Below, one piece after another: positions 1-7,062 of a stretch of 26,010 nt of DNA. How positions within the stretch are numbered: position 1 is the first letter of the stretch; each line of letters starts with the position of its first letter. The position numbers were made by a program, and so were the translations under genes. Source of the stretch: a bacterium (GTDB lineage: Bacteria > Desulfobacterota > Anaeroferrophillalia > Anaeroferrophillales > Tharpellaceae); NCBI GenBank assembly GCA_029935295.1, contig JAOZKP010000006.1, forward strand, positions 1-26,010. The letters are read 5' to 3'. The notes beneath the pieces are model-generated. The model was not told the DNA's origin, made no database searches, and saw only the letters and a list, made by a program, of their open reading frames with translations.

Positions 1-63
1 TTTGGGTGCAAAGGCGCCAAGAAAACCGAGAGGGTGCGAGCTTAGGCTTCGCCCCACCGTAAA

Positions 64-120
64 TGGGGTCAAACTTGACATGTTGCTGGGAAACGCAAAT
101 ATCAAGTATGACCCCGATCG
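64..120. repeat. GGGGTCA-type palindromic repeat, left end of window
   Basis: The arms at 65-81 and 99-115 are inverted copies of each other, agreeing at 15 of 17 positions, around a 17-base loop. Bases 84-120 recur in inverted orientation at 25974-26010 with 35 of 37 positions identical. Just before the palindrome, GCTTCGCCC (46-54) also recurs at 25896-25904. Short GGGGTCA...TGACCCC palindromes of this look are typical of extragenic repeats mobilised by REP-associated (Y1, IS200-like) transposases; that link is inference because no transposase is present here. Confidence 0.75.
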
Positions 121-191
121 AGAAAGCGAGGTTGACACCCAAACCGGGACGCTTGTGCCCGACAGGGTGCATGTTTTTAGGAAAAAATTTA

Positions 192-2150
192 ATGACCAAT
201 GCCCCAGAAAATAATTTTGCTAAAATCCTGTCAGACTCAGGCCTGTTTAACGATATAGATATCTATTTTGCTGAGCTTGTCTGCCGGCTGGCGCGGGATG
301 AAAATAGTTACGCTCTTTTTTTGGCATCCCTTTTAGCAAGTTATGTGGTTAATGACAGGCGGCAGATCTGTTTGCCGCTGACCGGTTTGCCGGAGAATTT
401 TTCGGCCTGGCTTCTCTCTGGAAATGAAGTTGAACTGGATGCTGAAAGTGTCGCCCGGTTGGCGACTTTACAATGGCCGGCAAACTGGGAAGCGGTATTG
501 GCGGCTCACGCGGCAGTTGCCGGGCCGAAGGATGCGCATTCAAAACAGCACCTTCTGGTCTTGGATAATGGCCGTCTCTATCTTCAGCGTTATTGGGATT
601 ATGAACAGCGGCTGGCGGGAATGATCAGTGCGCGTCTCAAAGCCGAATCCGCGGCATCTATGCCCTTAGTTCGAGCATTGTCTGAAATTGCACCGCGTTT
701 TGCTGCAGTTTTTGCTGATAACTCACTGAATTATCAGGCGGCGGCAGTCTGTGCCGGCCTGCGGAATCAGTTTACGATAATCAGCGGCGGCCCGGGTTGT
801 GGGAAAACTTCCGTTGTTACAGTGATCGCTGCGCTTTGGTTGGAGTCGGAACCATCGGTGCGGATTACTCTTTGTGCCCCGACCGGTCGGGCCCAGGCAC
901 GACTCCGGCAGGCGTTGTTGGAAGAGAGTGAGTTTCTCGATTTTCCTGATGCGGTCAAAGAGAAACTTATTAATCTGCAATCTGCCACAATTCATCGGCT
1001 GCTCGGTTACCGGCCCGGGCGTGGTTTTCGTTATCATAGCGAAAGCCGACTGCCGGTTGATCTTCTGATTGTCGATGAAGCTTCAATGGTACCTTTGTCT
1101 TTAATGGCAAATCTCTTTACGGCGCTGCCGGAAGCGTGTAAGGTGATTTTGCTGGGCGACCGCAACCAGTTGGCTTCGGTTGAGGCCGGGGCAGTGCTGG
1201 GAGATCTCAGTTCGACCGGGGCTGAAAATTTCTTTTCAGATAGTTTTATGGCCGATTTTGCTCGTTTGACAGGGACTTCGGTTGCCGGATTGCCCTCTCC
1301 CGTGGTTCCAACAGGCGATTTGGGCGCGGAAAAACTACTTTTTCAGGATCATATAATTGAACTTGAAAAAAGTTATCGTTTTGCCCCGGATGGCGGGATT
1401 GCCCGCCTGCAGCGGGAGATTTTGACCCCGGCTGAAAACGATGAAAATCGGTTGACGGAAATCCTGACCAATGATTCCAGCGGCGAAGTTGGTCTGCGTT
1501 ATCTTTCCGGGGCTGGTTTAAGTTGTGAAAGTTCACTTTATTCATTTTTAAGTGAAATGAAAATTGATTTTGCCGGGCGGGAAGTGCCGTTCAGAAGCTA
1601 TATCGACGCACCTGATATGAAGACGGCTTTTGCTATGTTTTCCGGCTTCCGTCTGCTTTCACCTCTGCGTCGGGGCCCTCTCGGGGTGGAGAGTCTAAAT
1701 CGGATTATGATGCAGGTTGTCGGGGGTTCGGGTTTTAGCCGCTACAGTCATGGGGCGTCTGTGATGATAACCCGGAACGCGCCGCAGCTTGATCTTTATA
1801 ATGGTGATATCGGTCTGGTCTGGCCCGATAAATCCGGCCGTTTAATGGTCTGGTTTGAGCGGGCAGATGGTGAATTTACCCCTTTCACACTGTTGCAGCT
1901 GCCGGGTCATGAAAGCGCCTTCGCGACGACCGTACATAAGGCACAGGGGTCGGGTTTTCAGAAGGTGGTACTTATCTGGCCGGGTGGCAACCCTGCTCTT
2001 TTAACCCGCGAGATGCTTTATACCGGGATTACCCGGGCAGCACGAAGAGTCGAAATCTGGCTGCCAGAAAAAGCATTATTAAATTCGCTGGTTGCCGCTT
2101 GCGGTCGCCAGGTTGGCCGTGATAGTGGCCTTTTGCAGGCCCTTTTATAA
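192..2150 (+). CDS. recD: RecD, exodeoxyribonuclease V alpha subunit (5'-3' helicase)
   Basis: This is the 5'-3' helicase subunit of RecBCD, a cytoplasmic complex that unwinds and resects DNA at double-strand breaks. The 652-residue product shows the superfamily 1B helicase motifs in order: Walker A GGPGCGKT (199-206), Walker B VDEAS (294-298), LLGDRNQLASVEAGAVLGDL, an ELEKSYRF motif, TTVHKAQGSGF and LYTGITRA near the C-terminus. The N-terminus, ending in CLPLTGL, resembles the RecD accessory domain rather than the longer RecD2 N-terminus. The same frame stays open back to an ATG at 63, but that start lies inside the palindromic repeat; ATG 192 follows an AGGA and is preferred. recB and recC are not in the window. 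Length is close to the 608 residues of the E. coli protein. Confidence 0.92.
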   Translation: MTNAPENNFAKILSDSGLFNDIDIYFAELVCRLARDENSYALFLASLLASYVVNDRRQICLPLTGLPENFSAWLLSGNEVELDAESVARLATLQWPANWEAVLAAHAAVAGPKDAHSKQHLLVLDNGRLYLQRYWDYEQRLAGMISARLKAESAASMPLVRALSEIAPRFAAVFADNSLNYQAAAVCAGLRNQFTIISGGPGCGKTSVVTVIAALWLESEPSVRITLCAPTGRAQARLRQALLEESEFLDFPDAVKEKLINLQSATIHRLLGYRPGRGFRYHSESRLPVDLLIVDEASMVPLSLMANLFTALPEACKVILLGDRNQLASVEAGAVLGDLSSTGAENFFSDSFMADFARLTGTSVAGLPSPVVPTGDLGAEKLLFQDHIIELEKSYRFAPDGGIARLQREILTPAENDENRLTEILTNDSSGEVGLRYLSGAGLSCESSLYSFLSEMKIDFAGREVPFRSYIDAPDMKTAFAMFSGFRLLSPLRRGPLGVESLNRIMMQVVGGSGFSRYSHGASVMITRNAPQLDLYNGDIGLVWPDKSGRLMVWFERADGEFTPFTLLQLPGHESAFATTVHKAQGSGFQKVVLIWPGGNPALLTREMLYTGITRAARRVEIWLPEKALLNSLVAACGRQVGRDSGLLQALL

Positions 2151-2189
2151 ATTCGATACTCACCGAGTCTTTTTTTCGTAGAGGTTACG

Positions 2190-3308
2190 ATGAAAAAACG
2201 ATTGTTTAATAGTAATTTTCTTTTGATACTGGTTGTTCTGGCATTTTTTGCCGGTGGTTTTTGCTTTGTCATTTATGAACCGGCTGAAGAACCGGTCAAA
2301 CCCGTAAGTGAAGCGCCACAAACTGATTCAGCTCCGGAGCCTGTGCGTAATTCAGTGTCTCCGCCCAGGTCTAAAGCTGAGCCAAGTCAAAAGCTGAAAA
2401 AACCACAAACTGGTAAAAGTAAGTCTAAGACCTCGTCCGAAACAAAAAGTCAACCGGTACAACCTCAAGAAACAACCGCTGCGCCTCCAGGTTCCGCTGA
2501 TTTCGGGATTGAAGGCGTCATTTATGCTCTCAGTTCAGGCTTGCCGCTGCCGGGTTGTGAAATCAATTTCTCGGGGCAGAGTGCTATTTCAGATGTTAAT
2601 GGTGAGTTTCATTTATGGCTTGATGGCGGGTTGGGTGCTTTGAGTTTTTCTTATGCCGGGGCGAAAAAACTGCAAATCAGTAATTTTGATATCAGTGCCG
2701 GTAACGGTATTGCCCATTTTGATGTTTATATCGATGAGACCGGCAAAGCCGGTCCCGGCCGGATTGAGATTAACGGTGTCAGCGGCCGAGTCTACAGCCG
2801 AGCCAGCGGCGCTCCGCTGGCCGGGGCGAGAATTTCTCTGAATAATCGACGGGGAGTCGCCGACAGGGCCGGTTTTTTTGAGCTTTGGGGTAATGATACG
2901 GCTCTCTTGACAATGACAGTTTCAGCTTCCGGTTATGTCAGCGAGATGATTTCCGGAATTGATTTTGAAAATCAGACCAATCCCTTTTTTTATGAAGTTT
3001 CACTGCAGCGGGAGTTGTCCGGGAAAGGCCGGCGGCATATTGCTCTGGTGGGTATCGGGGCGCGCCTGGTGCAGAGTGAGGAGGGCTATGAAGTTGCTGA
3101 TCTAATTGCCGGTTCACCAGCTGACAACGCCGGCCTCAGTCCGGGTGACCGTCTAGTTGTAGTCGATAGTCTGGCGGTTGATGATTTTAATCTGCGCGAG
3201 GTGGTCGAGTTGATTCGGGGTCAGGAAAATCTGCCGGTAACTTTGATGGTCGAAAGAGATGGTGATTTCCTGGAATTTACTTGTGTCAGAAAACGGGTTG
3301 TTTACTAA
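2190..3308 (+). CDS. Membrane-anchored protein with two beta-sandwich modules and a C-terminal PDZ domain
   Basis: The 372-residue product has a positively charged start and one hydrophobic segment (about residues 9-28), so it is probably tethered in the inner membrane and faces the periplasm. A Pro/Ser/Lys-rich linker (about 30-105) follows. Two repeats resemble carboxypeptidase regulatory-like (transthyretin-like) modules: GVIYALSSGLPLPGCEI...SDVNGEF and GVSGRVYSRASGAPLAGARI...ADRAGFF. The last 90 residues form a PDZ domain, with VADLIAGSPADNAGLSPGDR as its core. There is no protease domain, so a scaffold or substrate-recognition role is more likely than catalysis. It starts 39 bases after recD with an AGAGG site, but a functional link to recD is not apparent. 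The exact function is unknown to me. Confidence 0.75.
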   Translation: MKKRLFNSNFLLILVVLAFFAGGFCFVIYEPAEEPVKPVSEAPQTDSAPEPVRNSVSPPRSKAEPSQKLKKPQTGKSKSKTSSETKSQPVQPQETTAAPPGSADFGIEGVIYALSSGLPLPGCEINFSGQSAISDVNGEFHLWLDGGLGALSFSYAGAKKLQISNFDISAGNGIAHFDVYIDETGKAGPGRIEINGVSGRVYSRASGAPLAGARISLNNRRGVADRAGFFELWGNDTALLTMTVSASGYVSEMISGIDFENQTNPFFYEVSLQRELSGKGRRHIALVGIGARLVQSEEGYEVADLIAGSPADNAGLSPGDRLVVVDSLAVDDFNLREVVELIRGQENLPVTLMVERDGDFLEFTCVRKRVVY

Positions 3309-3310
3309 GC

Positions 3311-3453
3311 AGTGCGCGACCGAAAACCGCCAATTTCCTCGATTGCGGCGTTAGGTTCAAATTTTAATCCTCGGAATACTTTGTGTATGCCTCCGGTTAA
3401 AATCTTCGCCTGCCTTGCACTCAAGAAAATTGTCAGGTTTTCGGTCAGGCACT
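3311..3453. repeat. Non-coding repeat element with inverted ends (MITE-like)
   Basis: The ends, 3311-3339 and 3425-3453, are imperfect inverted copies sharing AGTGC, GACCGAAAACC and CAATTT. A second, inner inverted pair (about 3361-3379 and 3385-3403) surrounds the core AATACTTTGTGTAT. Nothing in it codes for protein. The nested arrangement suggests a small mobile or cruciform-forming element that sits just after the stop codon of the preceding gene. I recall similar 'GGAGGCATAC...GTATTCCGAGG' elements as frequent in desulfo-type deltaproteobacterial genomes, but I cannot confirm a match. Confidence 0.65.
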
Positions 3454-3555
3454 AAGTACGGTCGTTATCTTTGGAACTTTTCAGTTGTAAGTTGAAAATT
3501 GCTGATGGATTGCATAATGAAGGATTCATAAGGAAATTTTTTTTCGCAAAAAACA

Positions 3556-3585
3556 TTGACAGTTGAAAGAGGCGTATGTTAGTTT
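3556..3585 (+). promoter_or_regulatory. Possible sigma-70 promoter for the small protein-zapB-zapA cluster
   Basis: A perfect TTGACA lies at 3556-3561. The best -10 at acceptable spacing is TAGTTT at 3580-3585 (18-base gap, three of six consensus bases), so only the -35 is convincing. The site is about 80 bases before the TTG start at 3667 and just after the repeat element. Confidence 0.35.
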
Positions 3586-3666
3586 TGTAGAAAGTCGGAG
3601 AAGCTTTAATCGTCTTTTTCGTGTTTTTAGACAGGCAAATTAAAAATATTTAAGGATTATTGAGAC

Positions 3667-3846
3667 TTGACCGGTGAAAAAGGCTATAAAACCGGGGAGC
3701 AGCCCCGGCGTTATGGTTGTCAGGAATACTCTCTGGAGATGCAGCTGCTGCAGCTTAAAAAACGCCAGTTAGTGGTAAGCGACCCGCAGGTTCTGCGTCA
3801 ACTTGAAGCGCGGATTGAAGAGATTGAAAATAACCTTGGAATGTAA
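3667..3846 (+). CDS. Small charged protein (59 residues) upstream of ZapB/ZapA
   Basis: A short frame begins at TTG 3667 with AAGGA 10 bases upstream (3652-3656) and ends at TAA 3844. The product starts MTGEKGYKTGEQPRRYG and continues as a predicted amphipathic helix or coiled coil rich in Gln, Leu, Lys and Glu (EMQLLQLKKRQLVVSDPQV, then RQLEARIEEIENNLGM). It has no signal peptide, membrane segment or cysteine cluster. Its position, 73 bases before the ZapB-like gene and in the same orientation, suggests co-transcription with the cell-division genes. I do not recognise a named family. The good ribosome site and the regular helix pattern argue that it is real; the non-ATG start and small size are the main doubts. 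Confidence 0.55.
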   Translation: MTGEKGYKTGEQPRRYGCQEYSLEMQLLQLKKRQLVVSDPQVLRQLEARIEEIENNLGM

Positions 3847-3919
3847 AGGCTCTTGATTAAAATACAAATTTTTCAAGAAGTTCAGGCATTTCATGTCAAT
3901 ATACAGTTAGAGTGTTTTT

Positions 3920-4210
3920 ATGGGAAATGGATTGGAAAGTTTTGCTCTGCTCGAAAAAAGAACCTTAGAATTAGGACGGCGTTATCAAGAGGTTCTAGAC
4001 GAGCGTAATAGTTTGCGGTTGAAAGTTGAAAGACAGGCGCAGAAATTGTCCGAACTTGAGAGTAAGGTTGGCGGCCAGGAAGATCTTTTGAGTGCTGTCG
4101 ACGCGAAGATGGTTGATCTGCTCGGACAGATTGACAATTTTTTGCCGCAAGAGAGTGAAAGTAAAGGTTCTGGAAATATTCAAGTCTTGCCAGGGATGCA
4201 TGGGAGCTGA
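3920..4210 (+). CDS. ZapB-like coiled-coil cell-division protein
   Basis: The 96-residue product is almost entirely a heptad-patterned coiled coil (about residues 5-75, containing ALLEKRTLELGRRYQEVLDE and LKVERQAQKLSELESKVG) with a short tail. The size, composition and position directly before zapA fit ZapB, which bridges ZapA-decorated FtsZ filaments at the division site in the cytoplasm. Its last 11 bases overlap the zapA start, indicating translational coupling. Coiled coils are low in family-specific information, so the assignment rests mainly on context. The ribosome site ahead of ATG 3920 is weak (TTAGAG). Confidence 0.65.
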   Translation: MGNGLESFALLEKRTLELGRRYQEVLDERNSLRLKVERQAQKLSELESKVGGQEDLLSAVDAKMVDLLGQIDNFLPQESESKGSGNIQVLPGMHGS

Positions 4211-4538
4211 AAAAAAAAGTGTGACGCTGACGATTCGCGGGCGGACGTATTCGTTACGAACGGAAGCTGACAGTCAACGCCTGGAACAGGTGGAGGTACT
4301 GGTTAATTCGCGGCTTGATGAGCTCGAGAAGCAGTCCAGTACGAAATCCGGTGCGGGAATGACTGATGCTCGTTTGTTAATGCTGGCCCTTCTGAATGTG
4401 GCGGATGAATGTTTAACCCATCAGCAGAACCTTGAGGGAGTTGAAGAGAGAGTGGAAACTCTTAATGAAACCCTCTCTTTAATGTTAGATGAGGAAATGC
4501 TGGACAAGGTAGAACAGATAGAACTGATGGCGTCGTAA
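4200..4538 (+). CDS. zapA: ZapA, FtsZ-associated cell-division protein
   Basis: ZapA binds FtsZ and promotes filament bundling in the Z ring. The preferred start is ATG 4200 (MGAEKKSVTLTIRGRTYSLR), preceded by AGGGA, giving 112 residues; the frame extends further upstream but only through the ZapB-like gene. The N-terminal beta/alpha domain carries the family pattern V-T-L-x-I-x-G-x-x-Y-x-L-R, followed by a helix with ARLLMLALLNVADE and a C-terminal coiled coil. That layout and length are typical of ZapA. It overlaps the ZapB-like gene by 11 bases and is followed directly by 6S RNA, the same zapA-ssrS arrangement seen in many proteobacteria. Confidence 0.88.
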   Translation: MGAEKKSVTLTIRGRTYSLRTEADSQRLEQVEVLVNSRLDELEKQSSTKSGAGMTDARLLMLALLNVADECLTHQQNLEGVEERVETLNETLSLMLDEEMLDKVEQIELMAS

Positions 4539-4582
4539 ACGGCGTCTGAAAATTTATAACAACGGCCCCACAATTTACTGGT

Positions 4583-4795
4583 GGGGTTGGTCAGGGTTTT
4601 CTCCCCTGAGTTATGCGTGATAAGTGATCATTTTTTTGAGCCAACACCTTTAACTTATAGGGTGATCACCAAGATTCGGTGTGTGCTACTCCTTGCGGGC
4701 GGCCCTGAAGAATCTACGATTGCCAATATTGAGACTAAGGTTCAAAAAAAGCACCTACACGGTAATCTGGGGGGGACTGAAGGGATGGCCTGCAT
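4583..4795 (+). ncRNA. ssrS: 6S RNA, global regulator of sigma-70 RNA polymerase
   Basis: 6S RNA mimics an open promoter and sequesters the housekeeping RNA polymerase holoenzyme. The evidence is position (immediately downstream of zapA) and a long self-complementary layout. TCCCC after 4600 can pair with the G run near 4769-4775; GTGATCA (4624-4630) pairs with TGATCAC (4663-4669); AGATTC (4672-4677) pairs with GAATCT (4710-4715). The segment TCCCCTGAG matches the corresponding segment of E. coli 6S RNA. The ends are approximate. A separate hairpin, CCCCAC/GTGGGG (4566-4586), stands between zapA and the RNA and could be a processing signal. Confidence 0.75.
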
Positions 4796-4811
4796 GGTTA
4801 TTCCGTACAGT

Positions 4812-4854
4812 ACCGTCAGGCTGTGTGTGAATATGGCCTGACGGTCTGTTTTTT
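4812..4854 (+). terminator. Rho-independent terminator after 6S RNA
   Basis: A perfect 10-base-pair stem (ACCGTCAGGC, 4812-4821, with GCCTGACGGT, 4836-4845) has a 14-base loop and is followed by a run of six T (4849-4854). It ends the zapB-zapA-6S transcription unit. Confidence 0.88.
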
Positions 4855-5483
4855 CCATTTACAACGGGTTCAGGGGTTTTAGGGTTGCACGCTTTTTCAG
4901 TTGCAACCGGCTATTTTACTTCTGTGAATCAGCCCGATTTTAGATATTGCCGATAGATTGGTTTAGGCAAAGATAATTGAAGAGCTGCTCTTGGTCGTGT
5001 CGTAAGAGGCATAAATCGGGGCAGGTGTGCAAGCGAGTCTGTTTCTCAGCAATAACTAAAGGCTTTTAATATAGATCTCAAAAATTTGGGCTGCAAGATA
5101 AGTTATGGGTTTTCCAATATCAGGATGACTCCAGTTTCCTTACTTTTGGCGCAAATCAAATTGATTTCTGGCTTTTTTAGACATTGCTGATTCTAGATAA
5201 TTTGTAGGTTTGAAAGCTCTATTTCTGCAGAGTTGTATTCACAGCTAGGCTTTCAAACTGAGATGGGTAAAAGTTTGTTAAGGATATTTTTGGAATTCTC
5301 TTAAATTTTTTTGACCTTGCCTGTCTGCCTCTCTTTTTTCACTTTTCCTGCTCGGCAATACCATTTTTTAAGTTATAAGCCGTGTTGCGATTTCGCAGGG
5401 CGGATAATTTTCTGCTGCTTGCGGCAGAACGTTGCGGCGGTTTGTCAGGGCTTTTTTCTGAATTTGCAGCCGGGGCGTAAATA
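4855..5483. other. Gene-free stretch between 6S RNA and rny
   Basis: About 630 bases carry no convincing reading frame on either strand. A short hairpin, GGTTGCA (4883-4889) with TGCAACC (4902-4908), lies near its start, and a larger perfect inverted repeat lies at 5208-5258. The final 100 bases before the rny ribosome site are probably its leader. I see no clear promoter consensus, tRNA or known riboswitch. In related bacteria this slot often holds the 5-formyltetrahydrofolate cyclo-ligase gene; none is recognisable here. Confidence 0.6.
5208..5258. repeat. Perfect 10-bp inverted repeat upstream of rny
   Basis: GTTTGAAAGC (5208-5217) and GCTTTCAAAC (5249-5258) are exact inverted copies around a 31-base loop that itself can form short inner pairs (CTCT with AGAG). 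No T run follows, so it does not look like a terminator. It could be part of a small RNA or of the rny leader; the role is unknown. Confidence 0.6.
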
Positions 5484-5497
5484 AAGGAGTGTTAACT

Positions 5498-7054
5498 ATG
5501 GAAGTATCTGTATTTACAGCTATTGTAATAGCTTTGGTGGCGATGGTAGTAAGTTGTTTTATCTACCGTAAATTTCTGGAAAAGGGTCAGGATGTCTCGC
5601 GTAAAGAGGCTGACCTGATGTTGTCTGAAGCCCGTAAAGAGTCCGATCTGCTGCGTAAGGAAGCCGCTTTGCAGGCCAAAGATGTTGTGCTTAAGGCGAA
5701 GCTGGATTTTGAATCCGATATGTCCGAGCGTCGTAAAGAGATGCAGGCATTGGAGAAACGCCTGGCCAACAAAGAGGATAGCCAGGAACGCCGCAGTGAG
5801 AATCTTGATAAAAAAGACAGTGATTTAAGTCGTCGCGAGCAGAGCCTGACTCAGCGTGAGAAAAATATTCAGACTAAAGATGAAGAAGTTCAGAAAGTTC
5901 TGCAGCAGGAGCGGGACAAGCTTGAATCAATTGCCGGGCTAACCCAGACCGAAGCCAAAGAGACTTTGATGAAGTTGATGGAGGATGCGGCCAAGCACGA
6001 ATCTGCTAAACGGGTAAAACAGATTGAGGATGAAGCGAAAGAGACTGCCGAAAAGCGTGCAGTTAAAATTATTGCCCAGGCGGTACAGCGGTATGCGGGT
6101 GATTATGCTACTGAACGCACGGTTTCGGTGGTTAATCTGCCAGGAGATGATATGAAAGGCCGGATTATCGGCCGGGAAGGTCGAAATATTCGGGCGATTG
6201 AAGCTGCAACCGGAGTTGATCTGATTATTGATGATACCCCTGAAGCGGTTATCGTTTCATCTTTTGATCCAGTGCGTCGGGCACTGGCGAAAAATGTGCT
6301 TGAACGCCTGATTGCTGATGGCCGGATTCATCCGGCCCGAATTGAAGAAATTGTCAAAAAAGTTCAGGTGGAAATTGATCAGACGATCAAAGAGGCCGGT
6401 GAAAAAGCGATATTCGATCTGGGAATGCACGGTATGAACCCTGAGCTTGTGCGGATGATCGGCCGTTTGAAATATCGGACCAGCTATACCCAGAATATTT
6501 ATGAACATTCCCTTGAAGTTGCTTTTATCTGCGGGATGATGGCGGATGAACTCGGTCTGCCGAATAAAATTGCACGACGGGCCGGACTTTTGCATGATTT
6601 GGGTAAAGCCATGGATCATGAAATTGATGGCTCACATGCAGTTATCGGGGCGGATTTTGCCCGTCGCTACGGTGAGTCTCCGGAAATTGTGCAGGCGATT
6701 GAGGCCCATCACGGTGATGTCGAAATTAAACATCCTCTGGATGTTCTGGTGCAGGCCGCCGATGCTCTCTCAGGAGCGCGTCCCGGGGCTCGGAAAGAGA
6801 TGCTCGATGCTTATATCAAGCGTCTTGAAGCACTCGAAGAGATCGGCAACTCTTTTAAAGGAGTTGAAAAAACTTTTGCCATTCAAGCCGGTCGCGATGT
6901 CCGGGTGATGGTTAATCATGAAGATATTTCAGATGAAGATGCTGTGGTTTTGTCGCGCGATATCGCCGGCAAAATTGAGAAAGAGATGACCTATCCGGGT
7001 CAGATCCGGGTTACGGTTATTCGTGAAACGCGAGCTTTTGGCATAGCTAAATAG
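5498..7054 (+). CDS. rny: Ribonuclease Y
   Basis: RNase Y is a membrane-bound endoribonuclease that starts mRNA decay. ATG 5498 follows AAGGAG at 5484-5489 with ideal spacing and gives 518 residues, the usual family length; an in-frame GTG at 5489 overlaps that ribosome site and is unlikely. The domains, in order, are an N-terminal membrane anchor (about residues 4-24), a long charged coiled coil (about 30-190), a KH RNA-binding domain (LPGDDMKGRIIGREGRNIRA, about 207 onward), and an HD phosphohydrolase domain with LLHDLGKAMDHE; the metal-binding HD pair is H366-D367. The C-terminal domain is complete. ymdB follows after 8 bases, the conserved rny-ymdB arrangement. Confidence 0.97.
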   Translation: MEVSVFTAIVIALVAMVVSCFIYRKFLEKGQDVSRKEADLMLSEARKESDLLRKEAALQAKDVVLKAKLDFESDMSERRKEMQALEKRLANKEDSQERRSENLDKKDSDLSRREQSLTQREKNIQTKDEEVQKVLQQERDKLESIAGLTQTEAKETLMKLMEDAAKHESAKRVKQIEDEAKETAEKRAVKIIAQAVQRYAGDYATERTVSVVNLPGDDMKGRIIGREGRNIRAIEAATGVDLIIDDTPEAVIVSSFDPVRRALAKNVLERLIADGRIHPARIEEIVKKVQVEIDQTIKEAGEKAIFDLGMHGMNPELVRMIGRLKYRTSYTQNIYEHSLEVAFICGMMADELGLPNKIARRAGLLHDLGKAMDHEIDGSHAVIGADFARRYGESPEIVQAIEAHHGDVEIKHPLDVLVQAADALSGARPGARKEMLDAYIKRLEALEEIGNSFKGVEKTFAIQAGRDVRVMVNHEDISDEDAVVLSRDIAGKIEKEMTYPGQIRVTVIRETRAFGIAK

Positions 7055-7062
7055 GATCTTTA

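Noticed and set aside
2..214. A 70-residue open frame at the left edge, overlapping the repeat
   Set aside because: It runs through the palindromic repeat and overlaps the recD start in another frame; it has no ribosome site and no recognisable domain. It could be the tail of a repeat-associated transposase, but nothing supports that.
2158..2176. Terminator between recD and the PDZ gene (ACTC/GAGT followed by seven T)
   Set aside because: The stem is only four base pairs; it is too weak to call even though the T run is good.
4581..4841. An 86-residue open frame across the 6S RNA region
   Set aside because: It follows the RNA's paired segments, has no ribosome site and resembles no protein; the RNA explains the region.
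4883..4908. GGTTGCA/TGCAACC hairpin as a second terminator after 6S RNA
   Set aside because: The stem is seven base pairs and the following sequence (GGCTATTTTA) lacks a clean T run; a strong terminator already lies just upstream.
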